Below, one piece after another: positions 52,611 to 62,667 of a DNA stretch of 64,000 nt; position 1 is the first letter of the stretch; each line of letters starts with the position of its first letter. A program made the translations under genes and the position numbers. Origin of the DNA: Symbiodinium natans (Eukaryota > Sar > Dinophyceae > Suessiales > Symbiodiniaceae). Below the pieces are notes generated by a model that did no database searches, was not told the DNA's origin, and saw only the letters and a list, made by a program, of their open reading frames with translations. The stretch covers positions 772,555 through 836,554 of the forward strand of contig CAJNDS010000668.1 of NCBI GenBank assembly GCA_905221605.1, read 5' to 3'.

Positions 52611-52868
52611 AGTCGCGATGCCCAGTGCAGGGCCAACTGCGCCCAGCACGAAGCAGACGGCGGAGATGCCAGAGGCAGAGAGCGGGGTTGGCGACACTTT
52701 CTGCAATGCTTTCTTGGCTAGTAACCCTCGACCCGAAACCCTAAACCCTAATCTCCCTAAACCCTTTCCCTAAACCCTAAACCATAAACCCTAAACCCTG
52801 AACCCTAAACTGGCCCTAAACCCTCCACATGGTTTAGGGGCTTAGAAGGCTTCGGCCTCCAGCTCCAG

Positions 52869-55800
52869 GTTGTCAGCATGGACAACTTCCAGATTCCTTG
52901 GCTGCGCCTGGAAGTACGCCGCGCTCTGCCCAGAGAGTGGGTGCACTTCCGGCAGTACCACTACAAGGTTGGGTTTGGGGGTTTGGGGTTTGGGGTTTAG
53001 GGTTCAGGGTTCAGGGTTTAGGGTTTAGGGTTTAGGGTTTAGGGTTTGCAGGGATCCTGCGTATGATTTAAGGTAAATTTCTTTATTTAAGGGATATCTG
53101 GCTCTTTGGGTTGGAAAGGTAGCTAGAACCCTGCTCCCGAATGTTGCAAGACTTGTCCTGGGTAAGAGTATGGGCTGCTCACCCTGAGCCCTAAACCCTA
53201 AACCCTAAACCCTAAACCCCGGGTAAGTGTGGGGGCCCGTATTTACTGAAGGGGAAAGTGTTCCGAGAGAGCCTTAACGTTGGATCCGAAGGACTCCAGA
53301 GCGGGATTGTAGAGAAGTGCAAGGCAGGCTATTTAGGTTTAGGGTTTAGGGTTCAGGGTTTAGGGTTTCGGGTGTAGGGTTTAGGGTTTAGTACATTCTG
53401 GAGTCTTGTGGGTGGGTTGTTTAGAGTTTCCGGATCTCTGTTATGCATAGTTAAGGTGCATGGGTACAAGAAACGGCTCAGAATGCAGATGCCCCATCCC
53501 CCCCTCCCATGGCTTTAGGAGTGATCGGTTGCACCGCGAGCATTGCAGGACCACTCCTTACAAACAATGGCGATCGTCTTCGTCGGCCTCCTTGATGGGC
53601 GCGCATGTGGTTTCTGCGCCGCGGATGCAAAACCCTAAACTTTAAACCCTAGACCCTAACCCCTAAACCCTAAACCCTAAACCCTAAACCCAAACTTGAG
53701 AAGTCTCTGACAGCCTTTTGACTTTTGACCACCAGGAAACAGCAAATGATGCTCCACAGATATGGTCGACGGGCGTCTCACTGCAGCAAAACTCTCCTTC
53801 GGCATGTGTAAAATTCTGCACCACTACGGGGATTTTCGAAAATAGGGGACCCCCAATATAGTCCCCAAAATAGTAAGATTCCCTTACCCCCTCAGAATGG
53901 TTCTAAGAGGAGCATGAGTGCCAAGCAGAAGCACTTGTGAAGTTCTACAAGTCCCCAGCTTGCCGTGGGTCGTCTGCTGATCAGGCACACATTGGCTTCG
54001 AAGTACTGAAAGAATGCAGAGTGCGTTACATACTATTCAAGTGCATACATTTACCTAGAAGAGCCATCACAAGCAAAAATCAACAAGCATGACTTGCGGA
54101 TGTTCCCCCTTGTACTAGCAGTCCTTAATAGGGATTATAATAGGGGGTACTATCATCCTAATTAAGGACTGTTAGAATAAGGGGGAACATCCCAAAGCAT
54201 GACAATGCGAACATTGGCATAGTGTGTAATTAAGCCTCGCGGCACGGGCTTAATTCCAGAGCAGCAGGAACGCTTTGCAAGGCTCAGAGCTGGATTCGAG
54301 TCCTTTTTGGCAAGAAACGAATCTGGGGAGGGGGGGATGGGGGCAAAGGATGTTGGTTTAAAGGGGTCGTATATGGGTTCGTATACCTTGGTAGGGATTA
54401 TCGTAGTAGAGGGTGTATGACTTCAAATGGGGCTGGTGCAGCCTCAGCCTTCCTCAAAATTGCGAGCTAGGACTGGCTCGAAAGTCGCAGGTCCTGACTT
54501 CGTTTAAACCCCCCCTGCGTGATCGCGCTTCGCGTCATGCAGCTGATGCTGCTACCAAGATGGCGTGACCTAAGCCGGCTACGTGGCTGCGAGTTAGAGT
54601 GAGACAGTGCTCGTTTTCTCGTCTCAACATGAGGATTTCCCGGGTTCACTATGGGGGAACCTCGGGTGTGAATTGCTGTGCATGCTAAGGGGGGTTGGCT
54701 TGGCCTACTGGGCTCTTCAATACCTTTCAAAGTCTCATCAGTTCCGCTACTATTTTCTTAAGAACCCCAACAACAGAAAAAATGAATAATCCCTTACTAC
54801 CCGTACAAGAAGAATATTTGTGGGGGAGGTTCTTACGCAATTAGTTGTCCATCACTCTTCCGCGACACGGCCGAAGCGCATGCGATTACCAAAGTCGTTA
54901 AGGGTTTGGGTTTAGGGTTTAGGGTTTAGGGTTTAGGAAACTGCATCCTCACGCATCTTGATGTCCCAGGCGCCATTGTTCCAGAGTCTCACAACTGGAT
55001 TCAACGCAATGTTCAAGGAGGCCATCCTTTCTGTTTCCAGGACCCAGAGTAGGCCAAATTGTCCCTTTTGTCGGGTTAGGCTCCCTTACAAGCCCCTTTG
55101 AACCAAAAAGGGGTGCCCGGTTTTATTCTCAGGGTTTAGGTTTAGGTACCCTTTTTAGCCCCTTTAAAACTAAGAAGGGTGCCCTTTTTAAATTCTCAGG
55201 CTACTCTTGGGTCTAGGTTCGGAAGTAATCCGCAGCCGCCATGCGACCCCATGCCGCCTCTGCTTTCTGAAGCTCAAGACTAACTGGTGGACCAGTGGAG
55301 CATCATACCCGTCGAATGCCTAGCAATGTTGCCTGCACCTTCCTTCAGTGAGTCAGGTTTCGAGGTTTAGGAGTTTAGGGTAGGGTTGTGGTAGTTCTGG
55401 CTGGTTCGCTTTCCCGCTAGGTCTGGGGTTTCTTGTTGGGGCCATGTGTCCACGTTGCACTTCTCAGCGGTCTCAAATTATTTCTTGACGAGGGAGGATT
55501 GTAAAGCACCTGAAACTATACAAGTTTTTCTATCGCAAATGGCAGTATTTCGTGTTGCCTTTTTGCATGCTACACAACGACACAGTTCGGCACCCCGACA
55601 CGGAAGTACAATGAAGGGTCTAGATCTACCTAGAATAGTCCGTAGGGAAATGCGTCTACTGTCTCGAGGTCTGCTTCGTCTTGTTTTTCTTCTGCCGTTT
55701 TGATGAGTGTCTAGGGCCTAGGGCACTATATGGCTCCTTAGGGAGATTGGCGAGTGTGTACAAGGTCTCCTTATAAGGAGACCAGTACGAACACACCATA

Positions 55801-58800
55801 CTTCATAGAGGTTACTCCAGGCACGCAGCGCACAGAGGCTGGGACGAGGGGTCGGCTAGAAGGAGGGTTTGGGGTTTGGGGTTTAGGGTTTAGGGTTTAG
55901 GGTTTAGGGTTTAGGGTTTAGGGTTTAGGGTTTAGGGTTTAGGGTTTAGGGTTTAGGGGGAGGCTCCTACAATCCCAAACCCAAATTCAGTCCCAAAGCC
56001 TATGTCCTGGAGGCCCTACCCTATGCATCCCAAATCCAAAGCCCAGAATCTTGCACTGAGGGTTGCTGCTGGAGTTCATCGTTGCATGTAATATAGGGGT
56101 CGGAATAATGAATGACGAGTAGTCTTCCCTTATGGTCCCTTTTTAAGTATACTATAATAACCCCAAAACCCTACTCCAAATATTAAGGCCGCTAAACTTG
56201 TAGCCCTAAACCTTCAGGGTTCAGTGTTTAGGGTTTAGGGTTTAGGGTTTAGGGTTAGGGTTCAGGGCCTAATGAGCTTATGCCTTAAATCCCTGCCTTA
56301 GGGCCCCCGGCTGCCTTGTGATGGTACTAGCTCTAACAACAACGCACCCCCAAAAGAATGTACACTGTAGGGTTTCTGCCCAAGCCTTTTCTCTTCAGTA
56401 CGTGGGCGGAATGCAAGGATCCCCAAGTTTTCACAAGGCGTTGCAGATCTCGTGCGTACAAGCGCAACTGAACAGAGTGTCCAATTCAGCATGCAGCGTC
56501 GGCCCCACATCGATACCTTGCCCGGTGCATCAAACTGTTCATCTCCGCGAAGGAATGCCAAGAACCTGTTAGGTCAGCACACGCATGAACGCTTCATGTG
56601 GCCATGCTGTTTGGCGGCGATCCGTGGAGCCGAACACGCGACGCATCCCATTTTCTTAGTATCTGAGTGAGTACACTTTACACTTTTGGGATACTATAAT
56701 CCCCTATTGGACTGAAAGCGTACACTTTTTTGAGGCTTATGAACTCAGCAACTAAGTTTTTGACATTCGGTCAGAAGTTCTTAGCCCCGGCACCACGCCA
56801 CTGGCATGTGTACATTCTCAGAGCAACCTGCAAAGACCCGGCAACGCCTCAGTTGCATTGTTGATCCATGACGATGATGATTCCTTGCGGGAGCTTAGAT
56901 GAGGGCCGCTGCTGGAGGTTCATGGGTAAATATAAGTAGGGTTGTATGTGTAAGTACTATACTTAAATCCCTACTTTATATCTACCCATTGAGCCTCCAA
57001 GTAAGGCCCGAAACCCTTAACCCTAAGTCCTAGTCCCTAAACCCATGTAAGCGGTTCTGAAGACCCGAAACCCTAAACCCTAAACCCTAAACTGCCATCT
57101 GTTTTGTGTGATGAATGCTTTGATAGATGGTGACATGCAGGAATCCTGGAGGTAGTGACATATGCCAGACTGTCGGACCGAATCATTGCCTGCCTTGTGC
57201 GAGTGTGAGAGCCGAAACCCAAGCCTGGCCGTCAGGCAAACGCGGTGACACGAAGGAGAAGTGGCAGGTTGTGGAATATCCCAAGACGTGGCTGGCCAAG
57301 GCCTGTAGGATTTGGAGGGTTGGAGGGTTTAGGATTTTGGGGACTTAGGGGTTCGAGGGTCTGAGGGTTAGAGGATTTAGGGGGGATTGATGTCCCAGGG
57401 GTGGGCCCGAAGGAGTGGAGGGTCAGAAGTTGGATCCGGTCGGATGCATTGAGGTTTGCTGTCTTCATCTTCCCTCACTCTTGTGTGTGTAGGATATGTA
57501 AAGCGCCTGGTGGCCTGGTGTGAACTTCAACCAACCCTGCCATGCCCTACATGCGTTGATTGTTTCGTTTTGTCTTGGCAGTGGTTCAAGAAGTCAGGGT
57601 TGGCTGTCGAATCCAATTCGGCAACCACATGCCAGTCCACGCGTCGAGCCGCTTGATGCTTCGTGCGCAAAGATCACATGCGGAGCAAAAAGCAACACAT
57701 GCCCAACTACGGAGATGCAAGAGCACTCTCAAAGCCCTCAGCCAAACCGTTCTTGGAGGTTCATGGTGTATACGCATGGTAGCTGTACTTATATCCCTGT
57801 TTCGGGTAGTCATACTCCCACTCATAACTGCCCCTAAACGCTAAACCTTAAAACCTACTTTTAACCCTACACATAATTTATCCATGGACCTCCAAGTTAC
57901 TTACTTTTGGTTAGAGGGGAAATGAGGGAATTAGGGCCTTATATAGATCCTTTAAGGGATATAGGGTACCTCGTTCCACCATTCCCTACTAACCAACAGT
58001 AAGGTTAAGAGGAGCAAGAGGTCCAGGTGGGTTCACCCGACGCTTGGGAGGAGAACCGCCGCTTATTCAGGGAACACCGCACCGTTGTCCTGCCGGACTT
58101 CCAGGGACTAGGCGCGATATGCGATTTAGGGTTTAGGGTTTAGGGTTTAATTTTGCACCCGCTTTAGTGTGTGGCCCCCCCCCCTTACCAGAACGGTCGA
58201 AGCTGTTTTTGTACCTGTTTAAACGGGCCTGGGGGTTTATATGATGTTAATAGGGAGGAGTTTATATAAATTTAAGAGGGATCCATATGAATTAAAAAAG
58301 GGATGAGCTTGTATGAGTCTTTTATCTGAATTCAAAAGGGACCCATATGATTTTCCCAAATTCGGAGCCTCCGGGCGGAAGGGATGAGCTTATATGAATT
58401 TCAAAGGGAGCCGCGCGAATCGAAAAGGGGTCCGGGAAGAGTTTTTCTGAATTTAAAAGGGGTCCATAGGCTTTTTTCAAATTCGGAGCCTCCGGGCCGG
58501 GGCCTGGACATTAAAGAGGGTCCCGAATCAGTCCCATTATTGAGGGTCGGAGGGGGCCCCTGGACCACCCCCTTTGTCGGATTGAACGAAACCAATTTGC
58601 AAATGCTTTCCTCAAAGGGACTTAATGGTTTCGGGCGGGTTGGAATAAGCGAGGTCGGCCTTTAAAATCACAAGGCTTGCCTTTAAAATCATCAAGCCCG
58701 GCTTTTTAAGCCAAGAAACCAAGGCATCCAAATGAAGCCCTATATCCTTGAACAAAAATGCCGGATTTCGGGAACGATTTGACTGTAAAGCGGGACCTCG

Positions 58801-60628
58801 TCTGTACCCCCCCAACAGTCAGGGTGTCCTGAATAGCCCATCCATTTTGACTTCATATAGGGGACCCCACTAAAACCAGGTCCAACATTACTGGTTAAGG
58901 GTTTGGGGTTTAGGGTTAGGATTTCGGGTTGAGAGTTTCCGCACGGTCAATTAGGGTTCTCTGGACTGTTTCTAGGATAAAAAACAGCAACGCTGGTGAT
59001 AGGACTCGCTGCTTGATGTACGCTCGAACCCCATAGCTCTTAAGTCCGTGCGGCCATCTAGACTAGTCACCACAACTTATGCTCCATTTAGGGTTTAGGG
59101 TTTAGAGTTTAGGGTTTAGGGTTTACCTGGCGACGGTTTCCCGCAACGTTTCGAAGCCGGTCTTTCTCAGGCAGACTTGATGCTGCCAGTGGCGCCCCAA
59201 ACAATTTCCCTGAGTGATGCATCTTCCAACACTACTACTAATTGCTTAAGAATCCCCAAAACAATAAAGATTTTAATCCTAATAAGGGTAATATGGGATT
59301 GTTTTGTTTTTAGTCTGTTTTGGGCGTGCTTAAGCAAATAGTAGTAGTCTACCGTCAAACTGTTGCTCAATCTTGACGAAGGCCCCGGGGTTTTGAGCTC
59401 GGTTTTGATCGACTTGTCCGCCCAGAGTATTGTTTTTTGAATTGGGGTAGTGGTGTCGACTGTCTTCGCTCAACTGTCGCTTACTGACTGTAGTACTCGC
59501 CCCAGCTTAATTGCTGTCGACAGCGCTTCCATCACTCTTGCAAAGTTCTTCGTGATCGTGAACGCAGATCAGTTGAGTAGTCTTGTGACTGTAGCTTGAG
59601 AGAGGGTGGCAAGGTGGCCGATTTAGGGGTTAAACCCTGAACCCTAAACCCTAAACCCTTAACCCTTAACCCTTAACCCTTAACCCTTAAACCCTATTCC
59701 TAACACTTGTCCCCAGTGGCAAACAAGCCCCTAGGGCCTTGAACCTCTCAAACTCCTTCGGCTTCATGTAGAGCACGGTCTTTTGAAGCCTAAACCCTAA
59801 ACCCTAAACCCTAAACCCTAAACCCTAAACCCTAAACCCTAAACCCTAAACCCTAAACCCTAAACCCTAAACCCTAAACCCTAAACCCTAAACCCTAACC
59901 CTAAATCCTAAACCCTAAGCTGATCCAAAGCCCAAGCGACCCCCAAGCGACCCAACAGGTGTAGCTCCCGTTCTTTGCGACTGCGTGGCGAACTTCCTCC
60001 TTCGGAACGGCGCCGACTTCACTTCGCAACATGACAGGGTTTAGGGTTTAGGGTTTAGGGTTTAGGGTTTAGGGTTCAGGGTTCAGGGTGTCAGGGCCAT
60101 CTGGATCACAGAGATTCTCAGAGTCCTGGAAAAAACCCTTCCCGCCCCTCCTTCTGTCTGAAGTCTCAGTCTTTGCTGGGATTACAGTGGGCACCAAGTC
60201 CTCGGCCTTCACTGTCAAACACCAATCGACTGATGTCCCTAAACCCTAAAACCTAAAAACCCTAAAACCCTAAAACCCTAAAACCCTAAAACCCTAAAAC
60301 CCTAAAACCCTAAAACCCTAAAACCCTAAAACCCTAAAACCCTAAAACCCTAAAACCCTAAAACCCTAAACCCTAAATCCCATTCGGGGCAGAGGATCCC
60401 CGGAGCAACAAAGGCAAACGGTGCATCCCTTCTACGGCAGCTACAGGCCAGGGCTTGATGCCCCCATTGGGCGGCCTGGGCGGTCTGGGTTTAGGGTTTA
60501 GGGTTTAGGGTTTAGGGTCTAGGGTTTAGGGTTAAGGGTTTAGGGCTTAGAGGAAGGTTGAGGAAGTATGGGCAGCAGAGGTCACTGTTATTATTATTAT
60601 CATTATCATGATCATCATTATTATTACA

Positions 60629-60668
<40 letters not shown>

Positions 60669-60796
60669 GTATTCTGCTTCTTCTTATTTATTGTACTGTA
60701 GTTCTATCCTGAAGCTTGGGGGCACCCCTCGCCAGGGATCGCAGTCCCTTCTGGCGGGCTTTGCCAACGAGCCGGCAGCCGGAATCCGAACCATGA
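52869..60796 (+). CDS. GNAT-type N-acetyltransferase, six exons recognised
   Basis: Exons inferred: 52869-52967 (..WVHFRQYHYK), 53549-53620 (DHSLQTMAIVFVGLLDGRAC), 58027-58111 (..LFREHRTVVLPDFQGLG), 59959-60025 (VAPVLCDCVANFLLRNGADF), 60414-60446 (QTVHPFYGSYR), 60736-60796 (DRSPFWRALP.., stop TGA). Joined in this order they keep frame and give the motif series of a GNAT acetyltransferase: HYKDHSL, FVGLLDG, VVLPDFQGLGVA (the acetyl-CoA pyrophosphate loop Q-x-x-G-x-G/A) and FTSQTVHPFYGSYRDRSP. The acceptor is unknown. The last two introns open with GC and lie between exact direct repeats (GCAA; GCCAGGG). The 53.6-58.0 kb interval contains other exon-like frames, so the second-to-third exon join is the least certain. 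The N-terminus is unresolved. Confidence 0.75.
53048..53115. mobile_element. Family D fragment
   Basis: AGGGATCCTGCGTATGATTTAAGG and TTATTTAAGGGATATCTGGCTC are the right half of family D, adjoining a TTTAGGG array. Confidence 0.5.
53630..53692 (-). repeat. CCCTAAA array after the second GNAT exon
   Basis: About eight units with variants. It is one of the exceptions to the C-before, G-after order. Confidence 0.88.
53908..54092 (+). CDS. Unassigned exon, 61 codons
   Basis: After GGTTCTAAG a frame reads EEHECQAEALVKFYKSPACR then GSSADQAHIGFEVLKECRV and continues to TGA at 54090, just before a family C element. Cys-containing, protein-like. It could be part of the GNAT gene's long middle region or a separate gene. 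Confidence 0.45.
54096..54196. mobile_element. Family C TIR element between 9-bp direct repeats
   Basis: GCGGATGTTCCCCC and GGGGGAACATCCC are the arms. AAGCATGAC stands on both sides (54085-54093 and 54197-54205). Confidence 0.85.
54746..54846. mobile_element. Family H TIR element
   Basis: CTACTATTTTCTTAAGAACCCC and GGTTCTTACGCAATTAG. Confidence 0.7.
55045..55214. mobile_element. Family E element with duplicated right part
   Basis: Starts GACCCAGAGTAGGCC. AAGCCCCTTTGAACCAAAAAGG is repeated as AGCCCCTTTAAAACTAAGAAGG about 70 bp later, ending GGCTACTCTTGGGTCTAG. Confidence 0.75.
55446..55703 (+). CDS. Unassigned exon or ORF, up to 85 codons
   Basis: A repeat-free + frame including LTREDCKAPETIQVFLSQMA then FRVAFLHATQRHSS and ending RLVFLLPF, stop TGA at 55701. 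Unrecognised. Confidence 0.4.
   Translation: MSTLHFSAVSNYFLTREDCKAPETIQVFLSQMAVFRVAFLHATQRHSSAPRHGSTMKGLDLPRIVRREMRLLSRGLLRLVFLLPF
55866..55957 (+). repeat. TTTAGGG array, about 13 units
   Basis: Perfect heptamers after two GGGGTTT units. Confidence 0.94.
56090..56200. mobile_element. Family F TIR element
   Basis: TAATATAGGGGTCGGAATAATG and TTAAGGCCGCTAAACTTG, with CCCTTATGGTCCCTTTTTAAG and ATAATAACCCCAAAACCC. Confidence 0.6.
56399..56572 (+). CDS. Unassigned terminal exon
   Basis: A very good acceptor (CCAAGCCTTTTCTCTTCAG) opens YVGGMQGSPSFHKALQISCV then QAQLNRVSNSACSVGP, to TAG at 56570. Overlapping + frames are open too. Unrecognised. Confidence 0.4.
   Translation, partial: YVGGMQGSPSFHKALQISCVQAQLNRVSNSACSVGPTSIPCPVHQTVHLREGMPRTC
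56910..57003. mobile_element. Family B TIR element
   Basis: CTGGAGGTTCATGGGTAAATA and CTACCCATTGAGCCTCCAAGTA. Confidence 0.8.
57493..57747 (+). CDS. Two unassigned exons with strong acceptors
   Basis: CTCACTCTTGTGTGTGTAG (to 57492) opens YVKRLVAWCELQPTLPCPTC. TTTCGTTTTGTCTTGGCAG (to 57582) opens VQEVRVGCRIQFGNHMPVHA then SSRLMLRAQRSHAEQKATHA and KSTLKALSQT up to the family B element at 57752. An upstream segment (about 57205-57300) reads RAETQAWPSGKRGDTKEKWQ. These may be GNAT-gene exons or a separate gene. Confidence 0.45.
57752..57896. mobile_element. Family B TIR element, enlarged
   Basis: CTTGGAGGTTCATGGTGTA and ATTTATCCATGGACCTCCAAG. The right stem is partly duplicated (two CTA-AACC..ACTCATAACT-like segments). 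Confidence 0.75.
57900..58003. mobile_element. Family I TIR element inserted at the end of a family B copy
   Basis: CTTACTTTTGGTTAGAGGGG and CCCTACTAACCAACAGTAAG are the arms. GTTA stands on both sides (57896-57899 and 58004-58007). The left GTTA overlaps the last base of the family B element. Confidence 0.85.
58160..58620. repeat. Degenerate repeats of TCGAAAAGGGGTCC / TTTTCCCAAATTCGGAGCC
   Basis: TTCAAATTCGGAGCCTCCGGGC occurs at about 58355 and 58476, and GGGATGAGCTT..ATATGA at about 58299 and 58381. The long frames at 58384-58665 lie in this repeat and are not supported. It lies in the inferred intron 58112-59958. Confidence 0.55.
59222..59352. mobile_element. Family H TIR element (best copy)
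   Basis: ACTACTACTAATTGCTTAAG and GCTTAAGCAAATAGTAGTAGT are long inverted arms. Confidence 0.8.
59785..59925 (-). repeat. CCCTAAA array, about 19 units
   Basis: Heptamers near the 3' end of the inferred GNAT intron 58112-59958. A TTTAGGG array stands at the 5' end of the same intron (58123-58148). Confidence 0.94.
60026..60413 (+). repeat. GNAT intron with TTTAGGG 5' end and CCCTAAAA 3' end, GCAA direct repeat
   Basis: GCAA at 60026-60029 and 60414-60417. TTTAGGG units at 60037-60090 and about sixteen CCCTAAAA octamers at 60247-60378 are inverted relative to each other. GC..AG splicing joins ACT-TC to G-CAA-ACG and completes FTSQTVHPFYG. Confidence 0.82.
60447..60735 (+). repeat. Last GNAT intron with (ATT)n and TTTAGGG repeats
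   Basis: GCCAGGG stands at both borders (60447-60453 and 60731-60737). The intron contains about eight TTTAGGG units (60487-60550) and an ATT microsatellite (60588-60668). Donor GC, acceptor CCAG. Confidence 0.75.
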
Positions 60797-61010
60797 CAAA
60801 ACTTAAGGTTAAAAGGATATATGGAGGAACCCCTCGAAGGGAGCCTGAATCTTCTTCCCCGGTATAACCCCCATATATACCTTATATAGTCCCTATATAC
60901 CTAAGTCCACTACAGTACCATAAGGGCCCTCCCTCCTTGAGCCCCTTGATTGAGAGCCTACAGGCCAGTGCAGGTGGCGTAAGAGGGCCCATTGGAGTTT
61001 TTAACTTCTT

Positions 61011-61238
61011 GACAAGCATGGCGGGCATGTGTGGGCATCGCAGGGCGCCCACGTCAAAGAGGGTCTCCGATGGGTTATCATGAGTTGGGGGTATACGGAG
61101 AAAGGAGCTCCAACATTGCCGGCTGAGCGGTCTTACCACAGCCATGCTTCATTGAGCCTGCCTGCCGTTCGTACCCCACGATGTGAACATTGTGCTTTGT
61201 TGGGGCTCTCCTGTCCGTCGACCCCAAACACCAAGTAG
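61011..61238 (+). CDS. Unassigned terminal frame downstream of the GNAT gene
   Basis: A repeat-free frame reads HGGHVWASQGAHVKEGLRWV then IMSWGYTEKGAPTLP, and ends CEHCALLGLSCPSTPNTK, stop TAG. The H-x12-R spacing around VKEGLRWVIMSW is reminiscent of the end of 2-oxoglutarate/Fe(II) dioxygenase domains, but the H-x-D half is not seen. Treat as unassigned. Confidence 0.4.
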   Translation, partial: DKHGGHVWASQGAHVKEGLRWVIMSWGYTEKGAPTLPAERSYHSHASLSLPAVRTPRCEHCALLGLSCPSTPNTK

Positions 61239-61324
61239 GGCTGTAAACATGGCATCTCTACTTTTTGCAACCCTATTTAGGGTAATTCTGGCCCTACTCA
61301 TAACTGCCCTAATGAACCTCCAAG
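61225..61324. mobile_element. Family B element, right half
   Basis: CTACTTTTTGCAACCCTATTTAGGGTAATTC..CATAACTGCCC..ATGAACCTCCAAG without a left arm. Confidence 0.65.
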
Positions 61325-61461
61325 ACGCCCTGTGCTGCTCCAAGCCCGGTCTAAACCCTGAATCCCCCCCCCCCTCTGCCCAATCCGATGAAGCGTCAGC
61401 CTTTCAGGGGATCAACGGCAACCTCAAGTATTCCCATGCCCCTGGCACTGAGAGGGGTCTG

Positions 61462-61534
61462 TACTTGGAGGTTCATGGTACCTATTAACCAATGATAGCT
61501 GTATAACCCAATAAGTACTATGAACCTCCTAGTA
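61462..61534. mobile_element. Family B2 TIR element
   Basis: TACTTGGAGGTTCATGGTAC and AGTACTATGAACCTCCTAGTA; AACCAATGATAGCTGT is shared with the 45123 copy. Confidence 0.85.
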
Positions 61535-61639
61535 AAGGATGTGCGAGAAGGGCTCTTGGCGCTTTTTATGGGTTGAGCGTTCAGGCCTGCTTCGTCGGAG
61601 AGGTTCGGTGCCTCAACCTCGGGGTCACGGTTCTGGCTG

Positions 61640-62425
61640 TGGGTTTAGGGTTTAGGGTTTAGGGGTTAGGGTTCAGGGTTTAGGGTTTAGGGTTGGCGGA
61701 TCATTCATGCAAGGGCAAGGGCAAGATTTAGGCAGTCTCAGGTTCAACCAAGATCTGAACGAGCATGGAAGCACCCAGCCTTTAAGCAGACCCCAAACAC
61801 TCAACCTAAATCCTATAAACCCTAGACACTATATATATATACCCTAAACCCTAACCTTAAACCCTATATAAGCCCTAAACACTTTATATATACATGTACA
61901 TACATACATATACCCTAAACCCTATATAAACCCAAAACGGCAAAGAGGTGCTACCGCCTAGCTGTGGGTTCGGGTTCGGGCTGAAAGTGTACAGGGGACT
62001 GAACCCCTTTAAAGCCTTCAAGACCTAAGAGGTAACGCAGGAGCCGCAAGAATCACCAGCATCATCCCAAATTGATTCTTTCATAAGCATCACGGGCCGC
62101 TAGAATAAAGGGATGTGTGGGCGGCAGCGGCTCGAAGTTCCCTGCGTGGACTCAGGTCTTTGTGGGGGCATTCAAAGAAGATGGGTACCAAGACAAAGCG
62201 CTGGTTCAGAAGCTGAGGTCAGGGCTTTGGGGGCCGCAGGCTACTAGGGTTTAGGGTTTAGGGTCTCTTAAAACGATATGGGTTATACACTACAATCAAA
62301 AGATGGCTGAGGATTTGGGGATCTGTAGTGTCTAGAGCCTCTGGAGTCTGGAGTGAAGGGCTGTGAGTTGGGTGCTTAATGTAAGTGTGCGGGGCAGAAC
62401 AAAAAGAGCATAGAAGCCCGGTCCG
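61640..62425. other. Spacer with telomere-like and TA repeats
   Basis: TTTAGGG at 61640-61692, a mixture of CCCTAAA and TATATA units at 61795-61935, and TTTAGGG at 62248-62268. No gene supported. Confidence 0.6.
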
Positions 62426-62530
62426 CTACTAAGAGGTTCATGGATTATAAGTACCCTATGTGGGGGTTTTTAATTTAAGTGTAGTTAGCATACTTCTAGC
62501 CCCACATATACCTATCCATGGCCTTGAAGA
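62426..62530. mobile_element. Family B element, divergent
   Basis: CTACTAAGAGGTTCATGGATTATAAG and CCACATATACCTATCCATGGCC. Confidence 0.5.
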
Positions 62531-62667
62531 AGGATTTAGGGTTTCAGGTTTAAGCCAAAAAACAGGGTGTCAACGAGCGCGGACCTCGAGGAAGCAATTC
62601 TGGACTTTTGTTGCGTAGGGGTCTGTTGGAGTTCTTCTTTTGGGGAGTTGCCAAGCGCTTCTGGGCT

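Noticed and set aside
52206-52706. 166-residue minus-strand ORF
   Set aside because: It reads through telomere-like repeats (LNPKP peptides), and the + strand has a better exon in the same place.
58384-58665. 93-residue + ORF
   Set aside because: It lies in a degenerate repeat with the same peptides recurring, and in the inferred intron of the GNAT gene.
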